Assembly (NCBI GenBank): GCA_963789275.1
Contig: CAWBKF010000056.1
Span: 1 to 64,000 of the forward strand
Length of the DNA stretch: 64,000 nucleotides
Direction of reading: 5' to 3'
Source of the DNA: DAHUYF01 sp963789275
Lineage (GTDB): Bacteria > Pseudomonadota > Alphaproteobacteria > ATCC43930 > CGMCC-115725
Position numbers and translations under genes: made by a program. Shown in pieces: positions 41,240 through 50,503 of this stretch; within the stretch, counting starts at the first letter, position 1; each line of letters starts with the position of its first letter. The notes beneath the pieces were generated by a model. That model did no database searches, was not told the origin of the DNA, and was given only the letters and a program-made list of their open reading frames with translations.

Positions 41240-41833
41240 CTACGCCGCGAGCTGAGCGGGAATGTCCCGCACCACTTCGCTCAACTTGTCGGAACTGATT
41301 TCGTAGAAGAAGCCGTAGAGCTTGATGTGCTTCGGCACTGCCGGGCTCGAATGAAGCAGCTGGATATCATACTTGATCGACTTCTCGAAATCCATGATGG
41401 CAAGGCTATCGTGATCAAACATCGTCGAGATATCAGCGTGATGATGATCATGGAACTCCTCGATGAGCAGCTCCGGCGTCAGAGTCGTCGTGCCGCAGAA
41501 CGAGTGGTGAACCACGACGACATTCTGAACGCTGAATATATAGTCCATGGCCGCCACGGACTCTAGAGCGAAGGCGGCGCGTCCACCCGCGTTGGTCTCG
41601 GTAAATAGTGTCCGTGTGTGGCCAACCCGATTGCCAGATTCGTCGAGAATGTTTTCGCCCGGATAGACCTCGTCGCCAAAATACTCGGCGACGGCCCGCG
41701 GGATTTCGGTCGCGCGGGGGTCAAAGCAGTAGATCACCAGCGTCTTCATCGGGATGGCCTGGCTCGCGCCCGCGAAGGTGTTCATATCGAACCCGGGTTG
41801 TTTCCGGTACTCGTAATCGCTGAACTTGCTCAT
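41240..41833 (-). CDS. Beta-class carbonic-anhydrase-like protein
   Basis: A 197-aa protein with the carbonic anhydrase zinc motifs: YCFDPRAT (C-x-D-x-R, about 35-42) and VVVVHHSFCGTTT (H-x2-C, about 108-120). The Asp-Arg dyad is present. In the family, CO2 is hydrated; related proteins with longer inserts have unclear substrates. It lies between repeat copies with no obvious partner. Confidence 0.82.
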   Translation of the reverse strand: MSKFSDYEYRKQPGFDMNTFAGASQAIPMKTLVIYCFDPRATEIPRAVAEYFGDEVYPGENILDESGNRVGHTRTLFTETNAGGRAAFALESVAAMDYIFSVQNVVVVHHSFCGTTTLTPELLIEEFHDHHHADISTMFDHDSLAIMDFEKSIKYDIQLLHSSPAVPKHIKLYGFFYEISSDKLSEVVRDIPAQLAA

Positions 41834-42107
41834 TTTCTTTCTCCACCGGCGTTTGGCTGCGCGCAGAAAGGCATTGAGCTACGGGGCCCGGTTCGGTCGC
41901 ATCTTTAGCTATCGGCGCACGGGCGCGATTGTGGGATTTGAGCAGAATTTGGAGAAAACGACCGCGCTTGCTGGCGGGCGCGCGCCGTCGCTCAACCAAA
42001 TGCCGACCGCAACGCCTTAGCCGCGATGCGTTGGCTTATGTCGTGGCGCCCCGCGTCTGCCGATCGGTCACTAAAGACCCGGCCATGGTGCTATCGTGAG
42101 ATGGTTG

Positions 42108-42292
42108 GACCGATCGATGCCGATAGTCGCTGAAACCGAGCAGATTCCGAACTCGGCGAGTTTTTTTCCTTTGAATTCAAGAGCGAAAATTTCCGACGGA
42201 TCGGCAGACGGCTCTCCATCGAGCGCGGGAAAGATTTGCGCCGTCAGATCAACACATTACAATCGCTCAGAACAATCGAGTGGGAGTAGGGG
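42108..42292 (+). repeat. Dispersed repeat, copy 4 (leader of SNF2 helicase gene)
   Basis: Contains GACCGATCGATGCCGATAGT, CGCTGAAACCGAGCAGATT, CCTTTGAATTCAAGAGCG, GTCAGATCAACACATTAC and GAGTGGGAGTAGGGG, ending six nt before the ATG of the SNF2 gene, so its GGGAGTAGGGG end acts as the ribosome-binding site. Between the carbonic-anhydrase-like gene and this copy (41834-42107) I see nothing else. Confidence 0.8.
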
Positions 42293-42297
42293 AGACG

Positions 42298-44778
42298 ATG
42301 AAATCCACGAGCCGAACGCTTAATGTCCCAGCCAAGCCGAACAGAGAACCGAAGCTCTCGCGCACCCATGCGCCCGCCGATCTATCGCCACTGGATTGGC
42401 AACGCGGCTTGCGCCGGCAGTTCGGCCGCGAGCAGCCCTTCGGTCTTGAAAATCTGGGCGGCGAGCCTTTTTTCTCGGAATTCAGGGTCAGCAATCCGGT
42501 TTCCAAATCCAGCTATCGCGTGGTGATCCGAGGCCGGGGGCCTGGGGGCAATTTCTGTTCATGCCCGGATTACGCCACCAGCGAGTTGGGCACCTGCAAG
42601 CACATCGAATTCACGCTCGCCCGGCTGGAGAAGAAGCGCGGCGCGAAAGCGGCGTTTGCGCGCGGCTACCAGCCCGCATTTTCCGAACTGTATCTGCGCA
42701 ATGACGGCAAACGCAGTGTGCATTTTCGCGCCGGAACGGATTGCCCGCCGGGGCTGAGGGGGGCCGCTGCCAGTCTGTTCGACGCCGAGCACAACGGAAT
42801 TCTGCCCGACGAGCGACTCGGCGAGCTCGAGCATTTCATGGCCATGGCGTCCAAGTCCGGCCATGAGTTCCGGGCCTACGGCGACGCTCTCGATTTCGTC
42901 GCGGGACGGCGGGATGCGGACCGGCGAGCGGCAAAGCTCGTGCAGTTGTTTCCGCGCGGCGCTGCCGATCCCAAGCTGCTGGCGCTTCTGAAGACGCCGA
43001 TCTATCCCTATCAGGCGGAGGGCGCGCTCTTTGCGGTACGAGCCGGCCGGGCGCTGATTGGCGACGATATGGGGCTGGGCAAGACCATAGAGGCCATCGC
43101 CGCGACGGAAATACTGGCACGGCATTTCGGCGTCGCGAAAGTGCTGGTGATCTGCCCGACCTCGCTCAAATACCAGTGGCAAAGCGAGATCTTGCGTTTC
43201 TCGGGGCGACAGGGCGAACATGCGGCGCGCGTGATCAACGGCGGTCGGACGCAGCGGCAGAGGGACTACGCCCTGGATAATTTCTGCAAGATCACGAACT
43301 ACGAGAAGCTCAAGCCCGATCTCGACCTGATCGCCGCGTGGGCGCCCGAGCTGGTGATCGTCGACGAAGCACAACGCGTGAAGAACTGGAACACCATTGC
43401 GGCGCGTGCCTTGAAACGCGTCGATAGCCCATACGCGATCGTGCTGACCGGGACCCCCTTGGAAAACAAGCTGGAGGAGCTGATCTCCATTGTCCAGTTC
43501 GTCGATCAGCATCGGCTGGGGCCAACCTGGAAGCTGCTGCACGAGCATCAGGTCAAAGACGAAGCTGGACGCGTCACCGGCTATACCGGGCTGGAGAAGA
43601 TCGGCCAGACGCTGGCGCCGGTCATGATCCGCCGGCGCAAATCCGAGGTGCTGCGGCAACTGCCCGGCCGGACGGACCAGAACCTGCTGGTCCCGATGAC
43701 CGAGATGCAGATGCTTTATCACCAGGAAAACGCCGACGTGGTGGCGAGAATCGTCCAGCGCTGGCGCAAGACGAGGTTCCTGTCGGACAAGGACCAGCGG
43801 CGGCTTACCTGCGCGCTGCAGAACATGCGCATGTCGTGCAACAGCACCTATCTGCTGGATCAGGAAACCGATCATGGGGTCAAGGCTGACGAATTGGCGG
43901 CCCTGTTCGAGGATCTGTTCGCCGATCCCGATGCCAAGGCGGTGGTGTTTTCGCAATGGACGCGGACCCATGACATCCTCATCCGCCGCCTCGAAGCGCG
44001 TGAGCTGGGCTACGTCAGCTTCCACGGCGGCGTGCCCTCGGACAAGCGGCCGGCGCTGGTTGAGCGGTTTCGTGACAACCCGACCTGTCGCGTATTCCTG
44101 TCCACCGATGCCGGCAGCACGGGCCTCAATTTGCAGCATGCTTCGACCCTGGTGAACATGGACCTGCCGTGGAACCCGGCGATCCTCGAGCAGCGCATCG
44201 CGCGCATTCATCGCATGGGCCAGAAACGGCCGGTGCGGGTCATCAATTTCGTGGCGAAGGGCACCATCGAGGAGGGAATGCTTTCGGTGCTGGCATTCAA
44301 ACGCTCCTTGTCGGCAGGAATCCTCGATGGCGGCAGCGGCGAGATCTCGCTCGGCGGTTCGCGTCTCAGCCGCTTCATGAAGGACGTGGAAAACGTCACC
44401 GGGCGCATGGGTGAGGGCGAGGCGGTGACGTCGGCTGAGGAAGTGGGAACCAGCGTCACTGCCGATGACGCCGGATCCCGGGAGGATGTAACGGTTGGCG
44501 CTGGCGACACGGCGGTCGCGCGGGCTGATGGGGCGCGACCATCGTCACGCGATGCAGGTCTAGATCCGTGGCAAGCCTTGGTGCAGGTCGGTGCGCAGCT
44601 AATTGCCGCTCTTGCGGCTGCCAACGATCCCGGCGCTCCGGCGCATCCATGGATTGAGCGGGATCCGGCGACCGGCACCCAAAACCTCAAAATGCCGCTG
44701 CCGCCGCCGGAAACCGCGCGGCAACTTGCCAATGCGCTGTCGACGCTCGCGGACAGCTTGCGGAGCAAGATAATGTGA
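42298..44778 (+). CDS. SWIM zinc-finger SNF2-family helicase
   Basis: An 826-aa helicase-like protein. A SWIM finger is near the N terminus (FCSCPDYATSELGTCKHIEF, about 85-104). The SNF2 motor follows: DDMGLGKT (about 259-266), DEAQ (about 357-360), LTGTPLENK (about 382-390), VFSQWTRTHDILIRRLEA and the final RIARIHRMGQ (motif VI). The tail (about 700-826) is low-complexity, Ala/Asp-rich. Such Swi2/Snf2 ATPases translocate on DNA; some act in repair or phage defence. Its leader and ribosome-binding site are part of the dispersed repeat. Confidence 0.88.
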   Translation: MKSTSRTLNVPAKPNREPKLSRTHAPADLSPLDWQRGLRRQFGREQPFGLENLGGEPFFSEFRVSNPVSKSSYRVVIRGRGPGGNFCSCPDYATSELGTCKHIEFTLARLEKKRGAKAAFARGYQPAFSELYLRNDGKRSVHFRAGTDCPPGLRGAAASLFDAEHNGILPDERLGELEHFMAMASKSGHEFRAYGDALDFVAGRRDADRRAAKLVQLFPRGAADPKLLALLKTPIYPYQAEGALFAVRAGRALIGDDMGLGKTIEAIAATEILARHFGVAKVLVICPTSLKYQWQSEILRFSGRQGEHAARVINGGRTQRQRDYALDNFCKITNYEKLKPDLDLIAAWAPELVIVDEAQRVKNWNTIAARALKRVDSPYAIVLTGTPLENKLEELISIVQFVDQHRLGPTWKLLHEHQVKDEAGRVTGYTGLEKIGQTLAPVMIRRRKSEVLRQLPGRTDQNLLVPMTEMQMLYHQENADVVARIVQRWRKTRFLSDKDQRRLTCALQNMRMSCNSTYLLDQETDHGVKADELAALFEDLFADPDAKAVVFSQWTRTHDILIRRLEARELGYVSFHGGVPSDKRPALVERFRDNPTCRVFLSTDAGSTGLNLQHASTLVNMDLPWNPAILEQRIARIHRMGQKRPVRVINFVAKGTIEEGMLSVLAFKRSLSAGILDGGSGEISLGGSRLSRFMKDVENVTGRMGEGEAVTSAEEVGTSVTADDAGSREDVTVGAGDTAVARADGARPSSRDAGLDPWQALVQVGAQLIAALAAANDPGAPAHPWIERDPATGTQNLKMPLPPPETARQLANALSTLADSLRSKIM

Positions 44779-44809
44779 TCTCCGAAGGGTCAGCAACGTA
44801 GGCGACAAA

Positions 44810-44950
44810 ATGATTTTGGCGCCGATGAAAGGGTCGCGCTTCGATGTCGATGCATGGTTGGCGAGACTCGAGCGGCATCGGGATATTCCGTTTCCTAACG
44901 TGCCCGACGATCCGCCGCTCGCGCCCAACGATGCGATCACCTTCGATTGA
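44810..44950 (+). CDS. Small hypothetical protein (46 aa)
   Basis: A 46-codon frame 31 nt after the SNF2 stop: MILAPMKGSRFDVDAWLARL then ERHRDIPFPNVPDDPPLAP. Codon use is consistent with coding. The ribosome-binding site is weak (GTAGGCGAC). It may be a partner of the helicase or a remnant. Confidence 0.4.
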   Translation: MILAPMKGSRFDVDAWLARLERHRDIPFPNVPDDPPLAPNDAITFD

Positions 44951-45003
44951 GCGTCTATGTGGCATCGACACCACCGTCGTCGATCACGCCGCCCGCAACG
45001 CGA

Positions 45004-45954
45004 TCAGGCTCGGCGGAAGTGCCTCGGCGGATGTTTCGTCTCACGCCGGATCAAGCGGCGCAGCGTTGACGGCTCCGCATACCCGACCCGACGCGCGATC
45101 TCGTCCACGGGGAGGCGCGTGGTCTCCAGCAGATGGCGCGCGGTCTCGGTCCTGATCCGCCTGACGAATTGAATGGGCGAGACGCCGCAGGTCGCCGCAA
45201 GTCGGCGCGCAAGCGTGCGGGGGCCCAAGGCGACGGCTTCGGCCAACTCGTCAATCCCGAAGTCCCGGGCGATGTTCTCGCGAACCCAGCTCTCGGCTCT
45301 GGCGATCTTCGGCTCCTGACCCGCCAAATAGGTGATCGCCATGTAGGGCGCCTGCGATCGCCGCTCATCCAGGAGGAGATAGTTGGCGCACGCCCTTGCC
45401 AGGCCGGGCCCGGCAAACCGGCTCACCACCGCGAGCATCAAATCCATCTGCGCCATCGCGGCACCGCCGGTTGCGACGGGCCAGTCGGCCACGACCATCT
45501 GCTCGCTCACCAGCTCGACCTTCGGATACCAGCGCCGAAAGACCGGTGCCAGCCACCATGTCGTGGTCGCCCGGCGACCGTCCAGCAATCCCGATTGCGC
45601 GAGCAGGAAGGTGCTCGCGCACGATGCCGCGATCGTGGCGCCGGATTCGAACGCTTCTACCAGGCTTTCGCCGGCGCGCCGGCAGGCGGGGCTCTTCAGC
45701 ATTTCGTCGAGATCATCGGCCGAGGCGATGCCAAGGCCAGGGATGATGATGAGGTCGACGTTCCGCAGTGCCGTGCTCTTGCGGTGCGGTCCCCAGCGAA
45801 CCCTTTGCACGTCGAACGGCAAGCGGCGCTTCGCCGCCGCGCTGATCCCGTTGGCCGTCGCGATCATGTCGTGAGTGATCGCCGCGCTTGACGCCATGCA
45901 GCCCCGGATCTCGATGACCGCCACCGCCGTCATGTCAAAAAAACCCCGATTCAT
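45004..45954 (-). CDS. GlxA-family AraC-type regulator (DJ-1/PfpI sensor)
   Basis: A 316-aa regulator with an N-terminal DJ-1/PfpI-like domain (about 5-185; VDLIIIPGLGIAS, ATIAASCASTFLLAQSGLLD, the nucleophile Cys of the elbow being in SCAST) and a C-terminal AraC HTH pair (IDELAEAVALGPRTLARRLA, VDEIARRVGYAEPSTLRRLI). Members often control amine or thiol metabolism. It is divergent from the hydrolase at 46064, separated by 109 bp, so it probably regulates that gene. The ATG at 45954 was chosen; one at 45933 is possible. Confidence 0.88.
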   Translation of the reverse strand: MNRGFFDMTAVAVIEIRGCMASSAAITHDMIATANGISAAAKRRLPFDVQRVRWGPHRKSTALRNVDLIIIPGLGIASADDLDEMLKSPACRRAGESLVEAFESGATIAASCASTFLLAQSGLLDGRRATTTWWLAPVFRRWYPKVELVSEQMVVADWPVATGGAAMAQMDLMLAVVSRFAGPGLARACANYLLLDERRSQAPYMAITYLAGQEPKIARAESWVRENIARDFGIDELAEAVALGPRTLARRLAATCGVSPIQFVRRIRTETARHLLETTRLPVDEIARRVGYAEPSTLRRLIRRETKHPPRHFRRA

Positions 45955-46063
45955 GTCGTTTTCGACACTAGCGCGGCCGGGCGTGCATCGCAATGATGTG
46001 CGTGTGAGAGCCGCACCAGCCCAAGCCTTTGCTATCGGTATCGACGAAGCGGACAGGCGCCCC

Positions 46064-46891
46064 ATGACGAAGCGGAAGATGAGCGAGGACGACCCACTCG
46101 AGGATTTCGATCGTCGCGAGGTCACCCTCGACGGCATCGCCAAGGTGGTGCGCGTGACCGGGGCGGGCCCCGCGGTGATCGTCATGACGGAGATGCCGGG
46201 CATCAGCCCGCACGTCGCCCGCTTCGCTCGCTGGGTTCGAGGCGCGGGGTTCACGGTCTACATGCCCTCGCTTTTTGGCCGTGACGGCGCCGTGCCCGGC
46301 GTCGAGGAGGGCGCGGCGATCTTCCAGCGCGCCTGTGCGAGCGCCGAGTTCCGCGCCTTCGCCGCAAACGAGACGAGCCCGGTGACGATTTGGCTGCGAT
46401 CGCTGGCGAGATTGGCGCATCAAGAGTGCGGCGGCCCCGGCGTCGGCGCCATCGGCATGTGCTTCACGGGAAATTTCGCGCTCACGATGATGCTCGAGCC
46501 GTCGATGCTGGCGCCCGTTCTCGCCCAGCCGTCACTGCCGTTGAACGACCCTGCCGGCATCGAAATCACGCCTGACGACGTCGAGGCGGTCCGCCGGCGG
46601 CTCGAACGGGATGACCTGACCGTGCTGGCCTATCGCTTCGCGGGCGATCGGTTCTGCCGGGCGCAGCGCTTTGCCGCTTACGCCGAGGCGCTGGGCGACC
46701 GGTTCGTCGCCCGCGTGCTTCCCGACAGCGCGGCCAATCCCGACACGCCGCCGTTTTTTCAACGCTACGTCTCTTGCCCGCACAGCGTGGTGACGGCGCA
46801 TCTGATCGACGAAGCTGGTCAACCGACGATCGCGGCGCGCGACGAGATCCTGGCGTTTTTCACGCGAAGGCTCGCTCCCGGGCAGCTGTGA
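46064..46891 (+). CDS. Dienelactone-hydrolase-family protein
   Basis: A 275-aa alpha/beta hydrolase. The nucleophile is Cys in GAIGMCFTGNFAL (about 138-150), as in dienelactone hydrolases; the acid is probably in AYRFAGDRFC and the His in SVVTAHLID. The N-terminal ~15 residues vary; ATG at 46064 or 46079 are both possible. The gene is divergent from the GlxA-type regulator. Confidence 0.85.
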   Translation: MTKRKMSEDDPLEDFDRREVTLDGIAKVVRVTGAGPAVIVMTEMPGISPHVARFARWVRGAGFTVYMPSLFGRDGAVPGVEEGAAIFQRACASAEFRAFAANETSPVTIWLRSLARLAHQECGGPGVGAIGMCFTGNFALTMMLEPSMLAPVLAQPSLPLNDPAGIEITPDDVEAVRRRLERDDLTVLAYRFAGDRFCRAQRFAAYAEALGDRFVARVLPDSAANPDTPPFFQRYVSCPHSVVTAHLIDEAGQPTIAARDEILAFFTRRLAPGQL

Positions 46892-46906
46892 GGGGGGCCC
46901 CGCCCG

Positions 46907-47932
46907 TCAATCGCCGGCGAGGCGGGTCCTGAGCGAGGTGCCCGGCAGCCTGCCGATCACCGCGTCGGCGAGATGCGCCTCGCGCAGATTGGCGCCGCGG
47001 AAATCGGCGCCGCGCAGATCGGCATGGCTGAGATCGGCGCCGCGCAGATTGGCGCCGTGGAGCCGGGCCGCCGCGAGCATCGTGCCGCGAAAGCGCGCCT
47101 CGGCGAGGATCGCGCGGTCGAGCCGCACCGCCGCCAGCAGCGCGCCGGAGAAATCGACGCCGCTGAGGTCATAGCCGACGAGCTCGGCGCGCTTGCCGCG
47201 GCGCCCGCCGCTGCGCACCCAGAGCTCATGCGCCTGCAACTGGCGCGCCAGCGCGTCAGGCGCCAGCTCCATCGACGGCGGCGTGACGCCGGCCGCCGCG
47301 ATCTGGCGGCGCATGTCGCCGCGCAGCGCCGCGCCGGAGAAATCGGCGCCCGACAGGCTCGCATCATCGAGCACGACATCGATGAGCTCGGCGCCGCGGA
47401 AGCGCGCGCCGGCAAGGTCGGCGCGGCGCAGCCGGGTGCGCTCCAGCAGCGCGCAGTCGAAATCGACGTTGCGCAGCTTCGCCTCGCTGAGATCGGTGTC
47501 GCGCAGGACGGCTCGCGCCATGCGCGTGCTGCGGCGCGGCTTGTCGCTGCCGCGCGCGGAGTCGCTGCCGGGCGAGAGATCGGCCTCGACGAAGGTGCCG
47601 CCGGACAGGTCGGCATCGTCGAGCAGCGCGCCCCACAGCCGCGCGCGATGGAACACGGCGCCGCGCATGTCGGCGTTGCGGAACGAGCAATCGAGAAATG
47701 TCGCATCCGAGAAATCCATGCGGCGGAAGTCGAGGCCGGCGAAATCCCAATTCGCCAGCGTCGTCTGTCCGGGCCCGTAGCCGCCCGGCGCTTCCTCGTT
47801 GTGCCATTCGCACAACGAGGCAAGCAGCGCTTGAGTGGCGCGAAGCTCGCTCGGTACGTGGCTCGGCGGGCCGGCCCCGGTGCTCAAGAGGTCGTGCCCC
47901 CCGCTGGTTGATGACGTAACCGCACCCTGCAA
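46907..47932 (-). CDS. Pentapeptide-repeat protein
   Basis: A 341-aa protein built of A(D/N)Lxx-type repeats in three blocks: about 62-120 (FRRMDFSDATFLDCSFRNAD), 140-205 and 245-330 (ANLRGADLSHADLRGADFRG). Such repeats fold as a right-handed quadrilateral beta helix. Some relatives mimic DNA and bind gyrase, others are structural; nothing here decides between these. The start at TTG 47932 is uncertain. Confidence 0.88.
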   Translation of the reverse strand: MQGAVTSSTSGGHDLLSTGAGPPSHVPSELRATQALLASLCEWHNEEAPGGYGPGQTTLANWDFAGLDFRRMDFSDATFLDCSFRNADMRGAVFHRARLWGALLDDADLSGGTFVEADLSPGSDSARGSDKPRRSTRMARAVLRDTDLSEAKLRNVDFDCALLERTRLRRADLAGARFRGAELIDVVLDDASLSGADFSGAALRGDMRRQIAAAGVTPPSMELAPDALARQLQAHELWVRSGGRRGKRAELVGYDLSGVDFSGALLAAVRLDRAILAEARFRGTMLAAARLHGANLRGADLSHADLRGADFRGANLREAHLADAVIGRLPGTSLRTRLAGD

Positions 47933-48084
47933 TCTCTGGCGCCGAGAGGCAATTCCTTTCGCCGCGAATTTGGCTCAACTTGTGGCTACTTTCCGGAACA
48001 AATGCCGACAAAATAACCTGCGGTTGCCACAAATCGGCCAAGGTTCGCCGCCATGGTCAGCGCTGGATCCTGCGGGAGAGGGCA

Positions 48085-48687
48085 ATGGCCATGGCACTGT
48101 GGAATGCAATTCGTTGCGAGCCGACCCTCGATGAGCTGCTCGCCGACGAGATGATGGGCGCCGTGGCGCACAGCGCCGGCACCGACCGGGCGGGGTTGCG
48201 CGCCTTGCTGAGCGAGACTCGCGTCGCGCCTGCCGGAAGGCAGGCTGGAGGGGCTCAGGCCGCGTTGCGCGTCGCCGGCAGCGCGCGGCTGTCGGCCATC
48301 GGCAGCGTCAGCACGGCCTTGAGGCCGGGATTGTTGTCCTCGAGCCAGGCCTCGCCGCCATGCAGCCTGGCGACGGCGCGCACCAGGCTGAGACCGAGGC
48401 CGTTTCCCGGCGTGCTGCGGCTGCCTTCGAGCCGCACGAAACGGTCGAACACCGCCTCGCGGCGATCGGCGGGGATGCCGGGGCCACTATCGGCGACCTC
48501 GATCCGCGCCGTGCCGTCGGTGCGGTGCGCGCTGAGCGCGACGGCGCCGCCCGGCGTGTATTTCAGCGCATTGTCGAGCAGATTGGCGAGCGCCTGCGAC
48601 AGCAGGTGGCGGTCGCCATGGACCGGGAGCAGGGTGTCGCTGTCGACGGTGAGCGTCAGCCCTTTCTCGTCGGCGACGGGCTCGTAG
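48085..48687 (+). CDS. Possible small DUF protein with spurious 3' extension
   Basis: An ATG (48085, or 48091) follows GGGAGAGGG and the first ~45 codons (CEPTLDELLADEMMGAVAHS, DRAGLRALLSETR) look like a short family of alphaproteobacterial proteins. No stop appears until 48688, but past about 48250 the frame runs antisense through the histidine-kinase gene and looks non-coding (Ser/Arg-rich). A lost stop near 48250 or an indel is likely; only the first part is believable. Confidence 0.35.
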   Translation: MAMALWNAIRCEPTLDELLADEMMGAVAHSAGTDRAGLRALLSETRVAPAGRQAGGAQAALRVAGSARLSAIGSVSTALRPGLLSSSQASPPCSLATARTRLRPRPFPGVLRLPSSRTKRSNTASRRSAGMPGPLSATSIRAVPSVRCALSATAPPGVYFSALSSRLASACDSRWRSPWTGSRVSLSTVSVSPFSSATGS

Positions 48688-49658
48688 AGCTCGCCGACCG
48701 AGCGCGCGATCTCGGCGAGATCCACCACCGCCATGGTCTCGCGCCGCGAGCCCGCTTCCGCCTCGGCGATGCTGAGCAGCGCGTTGAAGGTGCTGAGCAG
48801 CCGGTCCGCCTCGGCGATGGTATCGCGCAAGGCCTCGGCATAGCGGTTGACATCGGGCCGCTCGAGCAGCGTCACTTCGAGCCGCGCGCGCAGCCGCGAC
48901 AAGGGTGTGCGCAGGTCATGCGCGATGTTGTCGGTGACCTGACGCATCCCCAGCATCAGCCGCTCGATGCGGTCGAGCATGGCGTTGAGGTTGCCGGCGA
49001 GCTGGTCGAACTCGTCGCCGCTCCCGGTCAGCGGCACGCGCTGCGTGAGATCGCCGCGGATGATGCGCTCGCTGGTGCGATTGACCGCCTCCACGCGGCG
49101 CAGCATGTTGCGCGTCATGAACAATCCGCCGGCGACGCCAAGCGCCACAGTCAGCAGCGCCGACCAGCCCAGCGTGCGGGTGATGCGCGAACGAAAGGCG
49201 GTGGCGTCACGCAAATCGCGCCCGACCAGCAGGCGGAAGCCGTCATGCAGCACGAAGACCGAGGCCAGAGCGTTGCTTTGCAGCGTGCCGCCGCGCGTGC
49301 GCACTTCGACGGGAAAGCCGATCCAGCCGGCGCGGATCTGCTGCGCCTGCGGCCAAGCGGAGAGGTTGCCGGCGAGCGGGTGGAGCGCCGCGTCGGTGAC
49401 GAGATAGAGCGTCGAGGAATTGCTGTGCTGGGCGGTGCTGCGGGCATGGATGATCTCGAGCAGACCCGGCAGCCCGCGATCCTGATATTGCTCGCGCAGG
49501 CCGGTGATTTCGGCATCTATGGTTGCTTCTGTCTGGCGCTCAATGAAATCTGCGGTTGAGAAATAGATGAAGACCAGCAGCGCCAGCACCGAGGCCGCGA
49601 ACAGCGCGAGATAGAGCGCGGCGAGACGGAAGGCGTTGGTGCGCAGCAGGCGGGCCAC
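48255..49658 (-). CDS. Sensor histidine kinase of an OmpR-type system
   Basis: A 467-aa membrane histidine kinase. Two membrane helices (about 10-32 and 163-185) frame a periplasmic sensor; HAMP about 185-240; HisKA with phosphorylation site IAHDLRTPLSRLRARL; HATPase with N box (LSQALANLLDNALKYTP), G1 (DSGPGIP) and G2 (GNGLGLSLV). It starts with GTG 12 nt after the response regulator, so the two form a conventional pair. The ligand is unknown. Confidence 0.9.
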   Translation of the reverse strand: MARLLRTNAFRLAALYLALFAASVLALLVFIYFSTADFIERQTEATIDAEITGLREQYQDRGLPGLLEIIHARSTAQHSNSSTLYLVTDAALHPLAGNLSAWPQAQQIRAGWIGFPVEVRTRGGTLQSNALASVFVLHDGFRLLVGRDLRDATAFRSRITRTLGWSALLTVALGVAGGLFMTRNMLRRVEAVNRTSERIIRGDLTQRVPLTGSGDEFDQLAGNLNAMLDRIERLMLGMRQVTDNIAHDLRTPLSRLRARLEVTLLERPDVNRYAEALRDTIAEADRLLSTFNALLSIAEAEAGSRRETMAVVDLAEIARSVGELYEPVADEKGLTLTVDSDTLLPVHGDRHLLSQALANLLDNALKYTPGGAVALSAHRTDGTARIEVADSGPGIPADRREAVFDRFVRLEGSRSTPGNGLGLSLVRAVARLHGGEAWLEDNNPGLKAVLTLPMADSRALPATRNAA

Positions 49659-49670
49659 GGAAGCGGGCTC

Positions 49671-50345
49671 CTATTCGGCGCGCAGGCAATAGCCGGCGCC
49701 GCGCACGGTATGCAGCAGCGGCTTGGCGAATCCCTTGTCGATCTTCTGCCGGAGGCGGCTGACATGGACGTCGATGACGTTGGTCTGCGGGTCGAAATGG
49801 TAGTCCCAGACATTCTCCAGCAGCATGGTGCGCGTCACCACCTGCCCGGCGTGGCGCATGAGGAACTCCAGCAGGCGGAACTCGCGCGGCAGCAGCTCGA
49901 TCTCCTGGCCGGCGCGCGTCACCGCCCGCCCCAGCAGGTCCATCTCGAGCTCGCCGACCTTGAGGCGCGTGGTGGCCGTCGTCCCGGTGCCGCGCCGCAA
50001 CAGCGCCTCGATCCGCGCCAGCAGCTCGCGGAAGGCGAAAGGCTTGACGAGATAGTCGTCGCCGCCGGCGCGCAGGCCCTTCACCCGGTCGTCGACCGCG
50101 CCCAGCGCGCTGAGGATGAGGACCGGGGTACGCAGCTCCGTGGCGCGCAGCGCCGCGATCAGCGCAAGCCCGTCCATGCCCGGCAGCATGCGGTCGACGA
50201 TCAGCGCGTCGTAATGGCCCGAGCTTGCCATGAACAGGCCGCTGCGCCCGTCGGCGGCGTGATCGACGACATAACCGCTTTCGGAAAGCCCTTTGGCGAT
50301 ATAGGCCGCCGCCTCGCTATCGTCCTCGATGACAAGAAGCTTCAT
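49671..50345 (-). CDS. OmpR-family response regulator
   Basis: A 224-aa response regulator: REC domain 1-115 (IEDDSEAAAYI; phospho-Asp in ALIVDRMLPGMDG; Lys in YLVKPFAF) and a winged-helix DNA-binding domain 130-224 (PREFRLLEFLMRHAGQVVTR, NVIDVHVSRLRQKID). ATG at 50345 has GGAG eight bases upstream. First gene of the pair with the kinase. Confidence 0.92.
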   Translation of the reverse strand: MKLLVIEDDSEAAAYIAKGLSESGYVVDHAADGRSGLFMASSGHYDALIVDRMLPGMDGLALIAALRATELRTPVLILSALGAVDDRVKGLRAGGDDYLVKPFAFRELLARIEALLRRGTGTTATTRLKVGELEMDLLGRAVTRAGQEIELLPREFRLLEFLMRHAGQVVTRTMLLENVWDYHFDPQTNVIDVHVSRLRQKIDKGFAKPLLHTVRGAGYCLRAE

Positions 50346-50503
50346 CCCATCTGCTCCATTCGGGACCATAGCTCCAAGGCAATTCCCGCGAAAGGGGAGC
50401 GCTTCGCCAAAGAGGAACCCGCTCGTCTCCGAATTGTTTCTACCGGGAGAAGCTATCTCCCGGAGCAAGCCGACCGGCGCGCCCCTTATCGGCAGCAGAG
50501 TTC

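Noticed and set aside
42559..44211. Long open frame antisense to the SNF2 helicase
   Set aside because: It mirrors the codon pattern of the helicase in GC-rich DNA and shows no family motif or ribosome-binding site.
47041..47500. Possible CRISPR-like or tandem repeat array
   Set aside because: The periodic GC-rich units encode pentapeptide repeats and vary in sequence; no constant direct repeat with unique spacers.
46973..47911. Frame antisense to the pentapeptide-repeat gene with repeated Ala/Gln/Glu pattern
   Set aside because: Its periodicity is the mirror of the pentapeptide repeats.
48360..49559. 399-codon frame antisense to the histidine kinase
   Set aside because: Composition is that of a GC-rich mirror frame and the kinase is complete on the other strand.
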